Below are positions 1 through 8,757 of a stretch of 64,000 bases of DNA, piece by piece. Each line of letters begins with the position of its first letter. Position 1 is the first letter of the stretch. The notes under the pieces are model-generated. The model ran no database searches. It was not told the DNA's origin and was given only the letters and a program-made list of their open reading frames with translations. The stretch is from positions 1-64,000 of the forward strand of contig CAMFGZ010000026.1 of the NCBI GenBank assembly GCA_945952105.1, written 5' to 3'. Both the position numbers and the translations under genes were made by a program. The stretch comes from an uncultured Rhodospirillaceae bacterium (lineage in GTDB: Bacteria > Pseudomonadota > Alphaproteobacteria > Reyranellales > Reyranellaceae).

Positions 1-55
1 CGCTTCTTGCGAAGCCAGCAGAACTTAAACGATCCTCTTAAGACGAGGACGACAA

Positions 56-610
56 TCAGGTCGGAATCTCGTGGCCGCGGCCGATGTTGCGGACGACGTC
101 CTTGAGGTGCGGCTTCACGTCGAGCAGCGCCTTGCGATAGGCGACCAACCCACGCAGCATCGCGCCGTCGCGCTTCAGCAGCGTGTCGGCGAACTCGATC
201 ATGCGGGTGTTGGGCCAACCGTGCTTGCGCAGGTCCAGAAGCTTCAGGAAGGCCTCTTCCTCGTTCCCCGGCGTGAACTGGGTCATCAGGATCGCGGCCG
301 CAGCGGTCGAGCGCGAAATGCCGGCGTGGCAGTGGACCAGCACATGCCCGTCGGCGCTCGCATGCACGCGCTCTCCGAAGGCCAGGACCTTCTCGATGTG
401 CGCCGGCGTGCAGGCCTCGAAGCCCGGATACTCCGCCACCACGTCGTCGAAGCGGATGAGCTCGTGGTCGATGCTCGAATAGGCGTCGAGCGCCCGGGGG
501 CGCGGTTCGTGGGTGTCGATGATCGACAGGACGTGGCTGACGCCGACGGCGCAGTGCTGCGGCAGCTCGGGGATGCCGCAGATCGTGACCTTGAAGGGAG
601 GGAGTGCCAT
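56..610 (-). CDS. Dual-specificity/tyrosine phosphatase family protein
   Basis: A 184-residue cytoplasmic protein of the cysteine-dependent tyrosine/dual-specificity phosphatase superfamily. The P-loop signature HCHAGISRS is visible, giving nucleophile Cys94 and phosphate-binding Arg100 of the CX5R motif. There is no signal peptide or membrane segment. The substrate cannot be told from sequence; small bacterial members act on phosphoproteins or phosphorylated small molecules. It is the last gene of a leftward group, 9 bases after the TauE/SafE permease gene, so it is probably co-transcribed with the permease and the alpha/beta hydrolase. Family assignment is firm, role unknown. Confidence 0.85.
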   Translation of the reverse strand: MALPPFKVTICGIPELPQHCAVGVSHVLSIIDTHEPRPRALDAYSSIDHELIRFDDVVAEYPGFEACTPAHIEKVLAFGERVHASADGHVLVHCHAGISRSTAAAAILMTQFTPGNEEEAFLKLLDLRKHGWPNTRMIEFADTLLKRDGAMLRGLVAYRKALLDVKPHLKDVVRNIGRGHEIPT

Positions 611-619
611 GGCGCGACC

Positions 620-1363
620 CTACAGCAAGCCACGCGCCATGTGCAGTCCGATGCCCAGAAGTCCGGCCAGGAAGACGCGACGGAACATCTCGGGCGACAG
701 CGCATTGCGCGACTTCTGGCCAAGCCAGACGCCGATCGAGGTCGGCACGATCGCGGCCAGGCCGCCGATCACGTTGGTCGCGTCGAAGGCGCCCTGGCGC
801 AGCAGCGCGACGCTGAGCGCCCCGATCAGGAAGATGAACAGGATGCCCAGCGCCTGCACGAGGTCGTCCTTGCCGATCTCGAGCGACTGCATGTAGGGCA
901 GGAACGGGATCGCCGCGATGCCGGTGATGCCGGCCACGAAGCCGCTGGCGACGCCCATGACCGGGTTCATCCAGCGCTCGGCCTCCGGCGATACCTTTGG
1001 CCGCCATGCGAGCAGGGCGATGGTCGAATAGACGACCAGCATGACGCCCAGCCAGGCAGTAGCCTTGGGCGAGCCGAGCTGTTTCAGGGTTGCGGCGACG
1101 ATGAGCAGCGTGATGGTCGCGGTCAGTGCCAGCGTCCAGAAGCGGCGGAACAGGCGCAGCAGCCCGTGCCCGTAGATCGCCTGCCAGACGTTCGTGGTCA
1201 GGGTCGGAATGGTCATGATGGCGAGCGAATCCTCGAGCGGGACCGCCAGCGTCATCAAGCCGACGGCGATCGGCGGCAGGCCGATGCCGATCGCCCCTTT
1301 GGCGATGCCTGCAACGATGAACGCCACGGCGATCATCAGTATCTGTCCTTCGTCGAAGGCCAT
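620..1363 (-). CDS. TauE/SafE family sulfite/anion exporter permease
   Basis: A 247-residue, very hydrophobic protein with about eight predicted membrane spans and the glycine-rich segments typical of TauE/SafE (DUF81) permeases. An N-terminal half (FIVAGIAKGAIGIGLPPIAV) is echoed by a second half (VASGFVAGITGIAAIPFLPY), the usual internal repeat of this family. Members are thought to move sulfite, sulfoacetate or other organosulfur anions across the inner membrane. The start codon overlaps the stop of the upstream hydrolase gene by one base (TGATG), so translation is probably coupled. The exact substrate is unknown. Confidence 0.85.
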   Translation of the reverse strand: MAFDEGQILMIAVAFIVAGIAKGAIGIGLPPIAVGLMTLAVPLEDSLAIMTIPTLTTNVWQAIYGHGLLRLFRRFWTLALTATITLLIVAATLKQLGSPKATAWLGVMLVVYSTIALLAWRPKVSPEAERWMNPVMGVASGFVAGITGIAAIPFLPYMQSLEIGKDDLVQALGILFIFLIGALSVALLRQGAFDATNVIGGLAAIVPTSIGVWLGQKSRNALSPEMFRRVFLAGLLGIGLHMARGLL

Positions 1364-2331
1364 CAGGTCAGCACGCCTTTCGCCAAACGGTCGAACGCCT
1401 CCCAGAAAAGGGCGCGGATCTCGTCCGTCTCCATCATGATCTCGTGGCGGGCATGGCCGATGGTGAAGTGCTCGCCGTGCTTCAGTCGCGTGACCAGGGG
1501 GCCGTGGCTGCGCGGGTCGATCAACCGGTCCTCGCCGGCCGTGATCAGCAGGACGGGTATGTCGATGCGCTCGAGATAGCCCGGCGCCTGGACGGCGGCC
1601 ATGGAGCGGACGGCCTGGCGGGACCAGCCCAGCGTCGGCCCGCCCAGCGAGAGGCGTGGGTCGGCCGCGAACCAGTCCTCGGTGAAGCGGTAGCGCCGCT
1701 CGTCATGGGTGACGAAGTTGGAGGCGAACTCTCGGGCCAGCAGGACGAACGGTCCTGTGCCGAACAGGTAGCGTTCCTCGACCGCCGGAACCTCCGGCAT
1801 GATCATCAGCACCGAGCGCAGCATCGCCTCGCGGCGCAGCGCCGTCATCGGCGAGACGAACAATGCCGCCGAGAAGGGCCCGGTGCCGCCCTCCGCCATC
1901 TCCCGCATGGCGATATGGCCGCCCATCGAATGGCAGAGCGCCACGACCGGCCGCGGGGCGTTCGGTGTAACGATTGTATCGAGGAACAGCCGGAGGTCGG
2001 CCATGTAGGTCGAGAAACGGTCGATGTGACCCTTGCCGCGATCGGCCAGCGGGCGATCGGAAAGCCCCTGTCCCCGCCAGTCGAGGGCAGCCACGGCGAA
2101 GCCGCGTTCGAGAAGCTCGCCGACCACCTCGGTGGCGTACTTCTCGATGAACTCGCCGCGACCGGTGAGGACGACGACCGTCCCGCGGGGCGCCGCGAGC
2201 GCATTCCACCATGCATACCGCAGCGGCGCGCCATCGCGCACAAGGAAGCCGTAACGGTCAGCCGGGCGGTAGGTTGCGACGAGAGAGGGGGGAACCCCCT
2301 TGGGCGCCGCAGCTTGATCCTGATCGGTCAT
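1363..2331 (-). CDS. Alpha/beta hydrolase, monoacylglycerol lipase / lysophospholipase (PldB) type
   Basis: A 322-residue alpha/beta-fold serine hydrolase. The nucleophile elbow CHSMGG puts the catalytic serine at residue 135. An aspartate in ITAGEDRLID and a histidine in the C-terminal HARHEIM stretch fit the rest of the triad. The segment LDWRGQGLSDRP is characteristic of the lysophospholipase/monoglyceride lipase branch. No signal peptide is seen, so it is probably cytoplasmic. It is the first gene of the leftward three-gene group, and its promoter should lie in the 328-base gap upstream. The substrate, a monoacyl lipid ester, is inferred from family only. Confidence 0.87.
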   Translation of the reverse strand: MTDQDQAAAPKGVPPSLVATYRPADRYGFLVRDGAPLRYAWWNALAAPRGTVVVLTGRGEFIEKYATEVVGELLERGFAVAALDWRGQGLSDRPLADRGKGHIDRFSTYMADLRLFLDTIVTPNAPRPVVALCHSMGGHIAMREMAEGGTGPFSAALFVSPMTALRREAMLRSVLMIMPEVPAVEERYLFGTGPFVLLAREFASNFVTHDERRYRFTEDWFAADPRLSLGGPTLGWSRQAVRSMAAVQAPGYLERIDIPVLLITAGEDRLIDPRSHGPLVTRLKHGEHFTIGHARHEIMMETDEIRALFWEAFDRLAKGVLT

Positions 2332-2659
2332 CGTTTGTGGCGTTTTGGCGAAGGACGCGCGTCAAGGCCAGCAGAGAATTGGGCATTTAGGCCATCATCG
2401 CGCAGGGTCTCTTTACCGTACCCGGAGCCGCAGGGTATAGAGCCGCCTGTCGCCTCACCGACGGAGAAGGGTCTCCGGCGAGGAAATCGGGCGCAAGGAA
2501 ACCTCGAAGAGGTCCGCCGCACTGCGTGGTAGTCGGCTCGTCGCTTGAGTCGATCCGGCACGGTCCTTGCGTCGACGATTGTCGTCCGCAGGAGACTTGC
2601 GACCGCGATCCCGAAGCGAGCAGCTACCATCGGCGGATTGCCGGAGCGATCGTCTCTTC
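2332..2659. other. Divergent intergenic region (hydrolase operon / glucan synthase)
   Basis: A 328-base gap between two divergently transcribed genes. It must carry promoters for both directions, but I see no clear -35/-10 pair. A short dyad GGAGA...TCTCC occurs near 2463-2476. A longer reading frame of the downstream gene extends back to 2567, but the hydrophobic start at 2660 looks more natural. No RNA gene or repeat recognised. Confidence 0.4.
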
Positions 2660-5452
2660 ATGATGCGTCGGGGCTTGGTTCTTCTCATTGTTGTCGCGGC
2701 CACTTTCGTGGGCTGGCGGCTGCTGGACAGCCGGATCACGGCCGCCGACGTGGACGGCCCGCTGCACGGCGTGACCTACGCGCCTTGGGCCAAGGACCAG
2801 GATCCGCTCGAGGGCAAGGCGAGCGGCCTTTGGAGCTTCCTCCGCACCGCCGTCAACGAAGCGCCCACGCCGCAGATCAAGCCGCGCAAGGAACAGATCG
2901 AGCGCGACTTCGCGATGCTCGCCGGCAAGGTCAATTATGTCCGTACCTATCGTACGACCGACGGCGGCGACTCGATGCCGGCCCTGGCGGCCAAGTACGG
3001 GCTGAAGCTGGTGCCCGGCGCCTGGATCTACAGTCCCAACGAAGCCAAGCTGCAGTTCGGTCGCGAGTCGAGCGAGGTCAATGCCGAGGAAACCGGCGCG
3101 CTCATCCGCATGGCCAATCAGAATCCGAGCATTGAGCGCATTCTGGTCGGCAACGAGAACATCCTGCGCTGGGACGGTGAGAAGGATGTTCGCGACCCGA
3201 ACGCGACCAGCCCGGCCCAGCTCATCCGCGAGATCCGCAACGTCAAGCGCAACGTTAAGGTGCCGGTCAGCACCGCCGAACCGTGGCACGTCTGGATCAA
3301 CTATCCCGAGCTCGCGCGCGAGGTCGACTATCTCGCGGTCCACATCCTCCCCTACTGGGACGAGAAGTCGAGTTCGACGCCGCTCGAATACGTGAAGGAA
3401 AAGATCGGCCTGCTGCGCAAGCAGTATCCGAACAAGAACATCATCGTGACCGAGGTGGGCTGGCCTTCGAACGGTGCCGCGCGCCGCAGCCCGGGTTCGG
3501 GTGTCGTGAAGTACGCCACGCCGGCCGAGCAGGCCAAGAACGTGCGCGACATGGTGGCGTGGTTGCGCTCTCAGAACATCGAAACCTTCGTCGTCGAAGC
3601 CGTCGACCAGCCCTGGAAGTCCTACGACCTCGAGGGCAAGGCGGGCGGTTACTGGGGGCTGTGGAATGCCGACCGGCAGCAGAAGTTCGCCTGGAGCGGT
3701 CCGATCGAGAGTTTCCCGCAGTGGATCTCCTGCGCGGCCTGGTCGCTGGCGGCGTCGCTGCCGCTGATGCTGCTGTTCCTGTGGCGCTGGCCGCGGCTCG
3801 GCATGGCCGGGCAGATGGGCTTCTGTACGTTGCTGGCCCTGTCGGCGAGTGCGGTGGCCTATGGCGCCTCCGTGGCGGCCGGCACCTACATGGTTACGTC
3901 CGAGATGATCGGCTGGGGCGTGCTGGCCTTCTTCCTGATCGCCAGCCTCGGCATGGCGCTGGTCCAGGCGCTGGAGATGGCGGAGACGATCTGGCGTGGC
4001 CGCTGGACGCGCGAGGCGCTGCCGGCCGCCGAGATGATCGCGCGCCAGCCGGCCGATCGCGACTGGCCCAAGGTGTCTCTCCACCTTGCGATCTGCAACG
4101 AGCCGCCCGCCATGGTCATGCAGACCCTCGATTCGCTGGCCGGGCTCGATTACCCGAACTTCGAAGTCATCGTCATCGACAACAATACCAAGGACCCCGC
4201 GGTGTGGCGTCCGGTGCAGGACTACTGCTCCCAGCTCGGCGAGCGCTTCAAGTTCTTCCACTTCGACGTCATGAAGGGCTTCAAGGCCGGCGCGCTCAAC
4301 TTCGTGCTGAGCCAGACCGCGCCCGACGCCAAGGTGATCGGCGTCATCGACAGCGACTACATGGTGCGGCCGGACTGGCTGAAGGCGCTGGTCCCGTATT
4401 TCGACGACGCCAAGATCAGCTACGTGCAGGCGCCGCAGGATCATCGCGACTGGCGCGGCGACCGGTTCAAGGAAATGCTGAACTGGGAGTATGCCGGCTT
4501 CTTCGACATCGGCATGTGCCTGCGCAACGAGTACGACGCCATCATCCAGCACGGCACGATGACGCTGGTCCGCCGCTCCTGCATGGAGGAGATGGACGGC
4601 TGGGCGACCTGGTGCATCACCGAGGATACCGAGCTCGGCCTGCGCCTGATGGAGAAGGGCTACGGCGCGATGTACAGCCGCGAGCGCTTCGGCCACGGCC
4701 TGACCCCCGACCATTTCTCCGGCTACAAGAAGCAGCGCTTCCGCTGGGCCTACGGCGCCATGCAGATCATGAAGGCGCATGCCGGCAAGATGTTCTTCGG
4801 CGACACCAAGCTGACCTTCTGGCAGAAGTATCATTTCGTCGCCGGCTGGCTGCCGTGGTTTGCCGATGCGCTGAACCTGATCTTCACCTGGGCGGGCCTC
4901 GCCTGGGTGGCGGCCGTCGTCCTGCCGCCGCTGTTCGGCATGAAGCCGGTAGGCCTGCCGCCGTCGGAGTTCATCGCGCCGACCATCGGCATCTTCGTCT
5001 TCAAGCTGCTCTACTCGTTCGGCCTCTACTTCGACCGCGTGCGCTGCACGTTCCGCCAGAGCATCGGCGCATCGCTGGCGGGCCTTGCACTCACCTATAC
5101 GGTGGGCCGCGCGGTGATCTACGGCCTGGCGACCAGCCGCCTGCCGTTCATGCGCACCCCGAAGATGGACGAGCGGGCGACGCTCGGCATGGCGCTCGGC
5201 ATGGCGCGCGGCGAGGCGATCCTGGCCGTGCTCCTGTGGATCGCAGCCGCTGTGCTGTGGTTCGGCAACGGCGTCGTCGATCCGGAAGCCCGCCTGTGGT
5301 CGGTGTTCATGATCGTGCAGTCGCTGCCCTTCGCAGCGGCCGTGTATGTCTCCATGGTCAATGCCGTGGAGCAGATGCGGCATGCCCAGGCGGCGTTCGA
5401 GGCGCCGGTTCCGGCGGCTGCGGCAGCACCTGCCATGCAACCTGCGCAATAG
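2660..5452 (+). CDS. Glycoside hydrolase family 17 / glycosyltransferase family 2 fusion (beta-glucan synthase, NdvB/NdvC-like)
   Basis: About 930 residues. An N-terminal membrane anchor (MMRRGLVLLIVV) leads into a GH17 domain (roughly residues 30-330) with the expected acid in VGNEN (Glu166) and nucleophile in TEVGWPSNG (Glu265). Several membrane spans follow, then a processive GT2 domain with DSD at 564-566, TED around 654-656 and QRFRW at 692-696, and a C-terminal membrane bundle. Such proteins make or remodel beta-1,3/1,6-glucans; Bradyrhizobium NdvB/NdvC are the known relatives in cyclic-glucan synthesis. I infer an inner-membrane glucan synthase with a periplasmic transglycosylase-like domain. 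I chose the start at 2660 because it gives a normal signal-anchor; an upstream in-frame codon at 2567 adds 31 charged residues. It stands alone on its strand, 54 bases before the next gene. Confidence 0.85.
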   Translation: MMRRGLVLLIVVAATFVGWRLLDSRITAADVDGPLHGVTYAPWAKDQDPLEGKASGLWSFLRTAVNEAPTPQIKPRKEQIERDFAMLAGKVNYVRTYRTTDGGDSMPALAAKYGLKLVPGAWIYSPNEAKLQFGRESSEVNAEETGALIRMANQNPSIERILVGNENILRWDGEKDVRDPNATSPAQLIREIRNVKRNVKVPVSTAEPWHVWINYPELAREVDYLAVHILPYWDEKSSSTPLEYVKEKIGLLRKQYPNKNIIVTEVGWPSNGAARRSPGSGVVKYATPAEQAKNVRDMVAWLRSQNIETFVVEAVDQPWKSYDLEGKAGGYWGLWNADRQQKFAWSGPIESFPQWISCAAWSLAASLPLMLLFLWRWPRLGMAGQMGFCTLLALSASAVAYGASVAAGTYMVTSEMIGWGVLAFFLIASLGMALVQALEMAETIWRGRWTREALPAAEMIARQPADRDWPKVSLHLAICNEPPAMVMQTLDSLAGLDYPNFEVIVIDNNTKDPAVWRPVQDYCSQLGERFKFFHFDVMKGFKAGALNFVLSQTAPDAKVIGVIDSDYMVRPDWLKALVPYFDDAKISYVQAPQDHRDWRGDRFKEMLNWEYAGFFDIGMCLRNEYDAIIQHGTMTLVRRSCMEEMDGWATWCITEDTELGLRLMEKGYGAMYSRERFGHGLTPDHFSGYKKQRFRWAYGAMQIMKAHAGKMFFGDTKLTFWQKYHFVAGWLPWFADALNLIFTWAGLAWVAAVVLPPLFGMKPVGLPPSEFIAPTIGIFVFKLLYSFGLYFDRVRCTFRQSIGASLAGLALTYTVGRAVIYGLATSRLPFMRTPKMDERATLGMALGMARGEAILAVLLWIAAAVLWFGNGVVDPEARLWSVFMIVQSLPFAAAVYVSMVNAVEQMRHAQAAFEAPVPAAAAAPAMQPAQ

Positions 5453-5506
5453 GGGGCGGCCGCTTTTTCCTGTCGACTTGGGAAAGCGTCTGTTAAGCGT
5501 TTAGCC

Positions 5507-6127
5507 ATGCCCCCGATCGAGTCACGTACCGGCCTCGACTCGCGCGCCGGTACCGCCCTTTTTCTGAAGCGCTGGCTGCGCAATCCCTTTTCCATGGGCG
5601 CGGTCGTGCCGAGCGGCCGGCTGCTTGCCCAGGCGATGGCGCGCGCGACCTTCGCCGAGATGCGCGGCCGCGAAGGCCATGTGATCGAGCTGGGCGCCGG
5701 CACCGGGGAAGTCACCAAGGCGCTGCTTGCCGCCGGTATTCCGGCCGAACGGCTGGCGCTGGTCGAGCGCGAGCCCGAGCTGGCCACCTTCCTCCGCCGC
5801 CACTTCGTAGGCCCGCAGATCGTCGAGGGCGACGCCGCGCGCCTGCCGAAGATCCTGGCAGAACAGGGGATCACCAAGGTTTCCGCCGTCGTGTCCAGCC
5901 TGCCGCTCCTGTCGCTGCCGGCCGAGGTCGTGCGCGGCATCGTCCATGGCGTGTTCGAGGCCCTGCCGGGCGGCGGCGCGCTGGTGCAGTTCACCTACGG
6001 TCCCTCGCAACCCGTGCCGCGCGCTCTCAGCCAGGAATTGCGGCTCGTCGGCTCGCGCGGCTCGCGTATCTGGCGCAACGTGCCGCCGGCCGTGGTCTGG
6101 ACCTTCCGGAGACCCGCGGGCGCGTGA
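5507..6127 (+). CDS. SAM-dependent methyltransferase, phospholipid N-methyltransferase (PmtA)-like
   Basis: A 206-residue class I methyltransferase. The SAM-binding motif I, VIELGAGTGEVT, is at residues 59-70. The preceding stretch FLKRWLRNPFSMGAVVPSG and the later VSSLPLLSLP resemble the Sinorhizobium/Agrobacterium PmtA family, which methylates phosphatidylethanolamine stepwise to phosphatidylcholine. The membrane-lipid role is therefore likely but not proven, because rRNA dimethyladenosine-type enzymes share the fold. No transmembrane segment, so probably a peripheral cytoplasmic enzyme. Its stop codon overlaps the GTG start of the following NUDIX gene by four bases. Confidence 0.75.
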   Translation: MPPIESRTGLDSRAGTALFLKRWLRNPFSMGAVVPSGRLLAQAMARATFAEMRGREGHVIELGAGTGEVTKALLAAGIPAERLALVEREPELATFLRRHFVGPQIVEGDAARLPKILAEQGITKVSAVVSSLPLLSLPAEVVRGIVHGVFEALPGGGALVQFTYGPSQPVPRALSQELRLVGSRGSRIWRNVPPAVVWTFRRPAGA

Positions 6128-6753
6128 AGTCCTTCCCGCTAGATCAGGCGTTGCGCGCCGACGTCACGGCCCATCTCGGCCGCTTCGACCTGCGCCGGCA
6201 GGCCGATCCCGGCAGCCTGAAGCGCGCCGCGGTGGCCATTGTCATCGCCGAGGCCGAGGAGCCCGGCGAGGCGGCTTTCCTGTTGACGCGGCGCACCCCG
6301 AAGCTGCGCGCCCATGGCGGCCAGTGGGCGCTGCCCGGCGGCCGTGTCGATCCCGGCGAGACGATCGAGCAAACCGCGCTGCGCGAACTGCACGAGGAGC
6401 TGGGCGTGCTGGCCTCGACCGACGACATCCTGGGGACGCTCGACGACTATCCCACTCGGTCGGGTTATCTGATCGCGCCGGTCGTCGTCTGGGCGCCTGG
6501 GGTGACGCTGACCCCCAATCCTTCCGAGGTCGCGGGCGCCTATCGTATCGCCTGCAACGAACTCTTCCGGGACGGCTCACCCGAAATCGTGGCGATCGAG
6601 GAATCCGACCGGCCGATCATCCGCCTGCCGCTGCCCGTCGCGACGGTGAACGCGCCGACCGCCGCCGTGCTCTTCCAGTTCCGCGAGGTTGCGCTCGCCG
6701 GACGCGACACCCGTGTCGACCACTACGAGCAGCCCGTCTTCGCCTGGCGTTAG
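6124..6753 (+). CDS. NUDIX hydrolase, CoA pyrophosphatase-like
   Basis: A 209-residue cytoplasmic pyrophosphohydrolase. The Nudix box (GX5EX7REUXEEXGU) runs from residue 73 to 95, with GGRVDPGE and RELHEELGV readable. Length and the N-terminal segment AFLLTRRTPKLRAHGGQWALPGG fit the NudL/CoA-diphosphatase branch, although the UPF0035 signature just before the box was not checked. Translation starts at a GTG overlapping the upstream methyltransferase stop (GTGA), so the pair is coupled. Its TAG stop overlaps the stop of the convergent MaoC gene. Confidence 0.82.
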   Translation: MKSFPLDQALRADVTAHLGRFDLRRQADPGSLKRAAVAIVIAEAEEPGEAAFLLTRRTPKLRAHGGQWALPGGRVDPGETIEQTALRELHEELGVLASTDDILGTLDDYPTRSGYLIAPVVVWAPGVTLTPNPSEVAGAYRIACNELFRDGSPEIVAIEESDRPIIRLPLPVATVNAPTAAVLFQFREVALAGRDTRVDHYEQPVFAWR

Positions 6754-7211
6754 GCTTGTGCGGCGACGCTGCGCCGCTTCAGGAATACGGCGGTCTCCTG
6801 CTCCATCACCTGCTCGCCGCGCTGATTGACCGTCACCTGGCGAATCCGGACGATACCGCGGTCGGGCCGGGAGGCCGAGGCCCGCAATTCGACGATGTCG
6901 GTGACGACGTGAAGAGTGTCGCCGGGCCGCACCGGGCGTGGGAACTGGACCTCGCCGATGCCGGGCGAGCCCAGGCAGCAGGCGCGGAAGACGCCGAGGT
7001 CTAGCCACAGCCGCAAGGTCAGGCTCATCGTATGGAGGCCCGAGGCGATCAGGCCGCCGAACGCCCACTTGGCGGAGAACTCGGCGTCGATATGGAAGGG
7101 CTGCGGATCCCACTGACGCGCGAAGTCGATGATGGCGGACTCTGTCACGGTCATGCCGCCGCTCACGAAGCGGTCGCCGACGCTGAAGTCCTCGTAGAAG
7201 CGATCGGTCAA
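6750..7211 (-). CDS. MaoC-like (R)-hydratase domain protein
   Basis: A 153-residue single hotdog-fold MaoC dehydratase. The segment FYEDFSVGDRF, the catalytic-type motif DPQPFHIDAEFSAKWAFGGLIASGLHTMSL (Asp and His in the DxxPxHxD region) and the FPRPVRPGDTL stretch are typical of (R)-specific enoyl-CoA hydratases or mesaconyl-CoA hydratase relatives. The start is inferred to be TTG at 7211, because it overlaps the stop of the upstream GNAT gene as TTGA and restores the usual N-terminus; no ATG is suitably placed. Substrate unknown, probably a short or medium acyl-CoA. Confidence 0.83.
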   Translation of the reverse strand: MTDRFYEDFSVGDRFVSGGMTVTESAIIDFARQWDPQPFHIDAEFSAKWAFGGLIASGLHTMSLTLRLWLDLGVFRACCLGSPGIGEVQFPRPVRPGDTLHVVTDIVELRASASRPDRGIVRIRQVTVNQRGEQVMEQETAVFLKRRSVAAQA

Positions 7212-7711
7212 AGGACCAGCTCCATGTAGACGGTGCCCGGTACCGGGCTGGGATAATAGGGCGCGATCTCGGTGAAGCCCATCGTGCGGTAGAGCGTGAT
7301 CGCGGCCTCCATTTTGGGACCGATTGTGTCCAGCCTGAGACGTCGATGGCCGCAGGCGCGCGCCGCCTCGACGATGCGATGGGCGAGGGTGCGTCCGATG
7401 GAGGAGCCATCGTCCAGCCGTGCCTTGCGGAAGGCCGGCCTGACATAGAGCCGCTTCATCTCGCCGATCCCGGGTTCGATCTGCCGCAGCGCCACGGTCC
7501 CCGCCGCCTCGCCGTCGACCCGCGCCAGCAGCAGCGCGCCCGTGGGCGGTGCGTACTTGGCCGCGAGGTCTGCCAGCTCGGCTTCGAAATCCTGGTAGGC
7601 GAGCGAGAAGCCCAGCGTACCGGCATATTCGCGGACCAGTCCGGCGATCGCTTCGTGGTCGGCCGCATCGCGAGGTGGACCGATGTCGATTCTGCCCGTC
7701 ATGGCGGCCAT
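7208..7711 (-). CDS. GNAT family N-acetyltransferase
   Basis: A 167-residue GCN5-related acetyltransferase. The beta4/alpha3 acetyl-CoA binding region is LYVRPAFRKARLDDGSSIGRTLAHRIVEAAR. The C-terminal strand FTEIAPYYPSPVPGTVYMEL with a tyrosine/proline-rich turn is common in this family. It heads a two-gene leftward unit whose second gene (MaoC) begins at its stop codon. The target amine cannot be predicted. Confidence 0.82.
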   Translation of the reverse strand: MAAMTGRIDIGPPRDAADHEAIAGLVREYAGTLGFSLAYQDFEAELADLAAKYAPPTGALLLARVDGEAAGTVALRQIEPGIGEMKRLYVRPAFRKARLDDGSSIGRTLAHRIVEAARACGHRRLRLDTIGPKMEAAITLYRTMGFTEIAPYYPSPVPGTVYMELVL

Positions 7712-7764
7712 TTTCCGGGGCTTGTGCTAACCTGTCACTCGAAACGAACTGGGAGGCTCCGAAA

Positions 7765-8748
7765 ATGAATCCGACGCGTCGCCAGGCTCTGGCGCTCGCC
7801 GGTGCGGCCGGTGCAGCGCTGGCCGCACCCGCCATCGCGCAATCGCCGTGGCCCAACAAGCCGGTCCGCTTCGTCGTGCCGTTCCCGCCTGGACAGGCTG
7901 CCGATATTTTCGCACGCCTGATGGCCGAGAAGCTGGGCGATATCTGGAAGCAGCAGGTCATTGTCGAGAACAAGGGCGGCGGCAGCGGCATCCCGGCGAC
8001 CGAGTACGGCAAGGCGGCGACGCCCGATGGCTACACGCTGATGGTCGTGTCGAGCGGCACGTTCGGCGTCAATCCCAGCCTCTATCCGGACCTGCCTTAC
8101 AAGCCGCTGACGGACTTCCTGCCAATCTCCAACATCTTCCTGGTGCCACTGGTGATCGTGGCGCACCCCAGCCTGCCGGTGAACACGCTGGCCGAACTGA
8201 TCGCGCTGGCCAAGAAGGAGCCGGGCCAGCTCTCCTACGCCTCTGCGGGACCGGGGACGTCGCAGCATCTCAGCATGGAACTGTTCAAGCTGAAGGCCGG
8301 CGTCGACATCGTCCACATTCCCTACAAGGGGAGCGGGCCCGCGATGGCCGATCTGCTGGGTGGACACGTCAAGCTGATGATGGACAGCACGGCGGCCGCG
8401 CTGAACCACATCAAGGACGGTCGGATCAAGGCGCTGGCCGTGACGACGTCACGTCCCGCGCCGCCGCCGCTGGACAAGATCCCGCTGATCGCGGCCACCA
8501 TACCCGGCTTCAACGCCGCGGGCTGGTCGGGGCTCGCCGCGCCGGCCCGCACGCCGCTCGAGATCGTGGCCAAGGTCAGCAAGGACATGCAGACGCTGCT
8601 CAACGACGACGCCGTGATCAAGCAGATCGAGCAGCGCGCCGCCCTGCCGGCACCTGGCACGCCCATCCAGTTCGCCGAATTCATCAAGAACGAGATCGAC
8701 ACCTGGGGTGCCGTGGTGAAGGCCACCGGCACGAAGCCGGGGACTTGA
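7765..8748 (+). CDS. Bug-type tripartite tricarboxylate transporter solute-binding protein
   Basis: A 327-residue exported protein. It begins with a twin-arginine-like signal peptide (TRRQALALAG, cleavage after AIAQ) followed by the family opening PWPNKPVRFVVPFPPGQAADI. The Bug hallmarks YGKAATPDGYTLM and the central SYASAGPGTSQHLSMELFK are present. These periplasmic proteins bind carboxylates, nicotinate or other anions, usually for a TctAB permease; no permease genes are adjacent, which is common for this family. The ATG at 7765 has a strong GGGAGG ribosome site 8 bases upstream. Confidence 0.9.
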   Translation: MNPTRRQALALAGAAGAALAAPAIAQSPWPNKPVRFVVPFPPGQAADIFARLMAEKLGDIWKQQVIVENKGGGSGIPATEYGKAATPDGYTLMVVSSGTFGVNPSLYPDLPYKPLTDFLPISNIFLVPLVIVAHPSLPVNTLAELIALAKKEPGQLSYASAGPGTSQHLSMELFKLKAGVDIVHIPYKGSGPAMADLLGGHVKLMMDSTAAALNHIKDGRIKALAVTTSRPAPPPLDKIPLIAATIPGFNAAGWSGLAAPARTPLEIVAKVSKDMQTLLNDDAVIKQIEQRAALPAPGTPIQFAEFIKNEIDTWGAVVKATGTKPGT

Positions 8749-8757
8749 TTGGTAAAA

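Noticed and set aside
71..1579. Long rightward reading frame opposite the phosphatase and TauE genes (502 residues)
   Set aside because: Arginine/alanine/glutamine-rich composition without any family motif, lies opposite two genes with clear signatures; a GC-driven shadow.
2624..5449. 941-residue leftward frame opposite the glucan synthase
   Set aside because: It mirrors the coding frame of the GH17-GT2 gene, has His/Arg/Asp-rich low-information sequence and no domain.
5453..5506. GCGGCCGCTTTTT after the glucan synthase as a terminator
   Set aside because: The 8-base palindrome has no loop and would not form a stable hairpin; only the T-run is suggestive.
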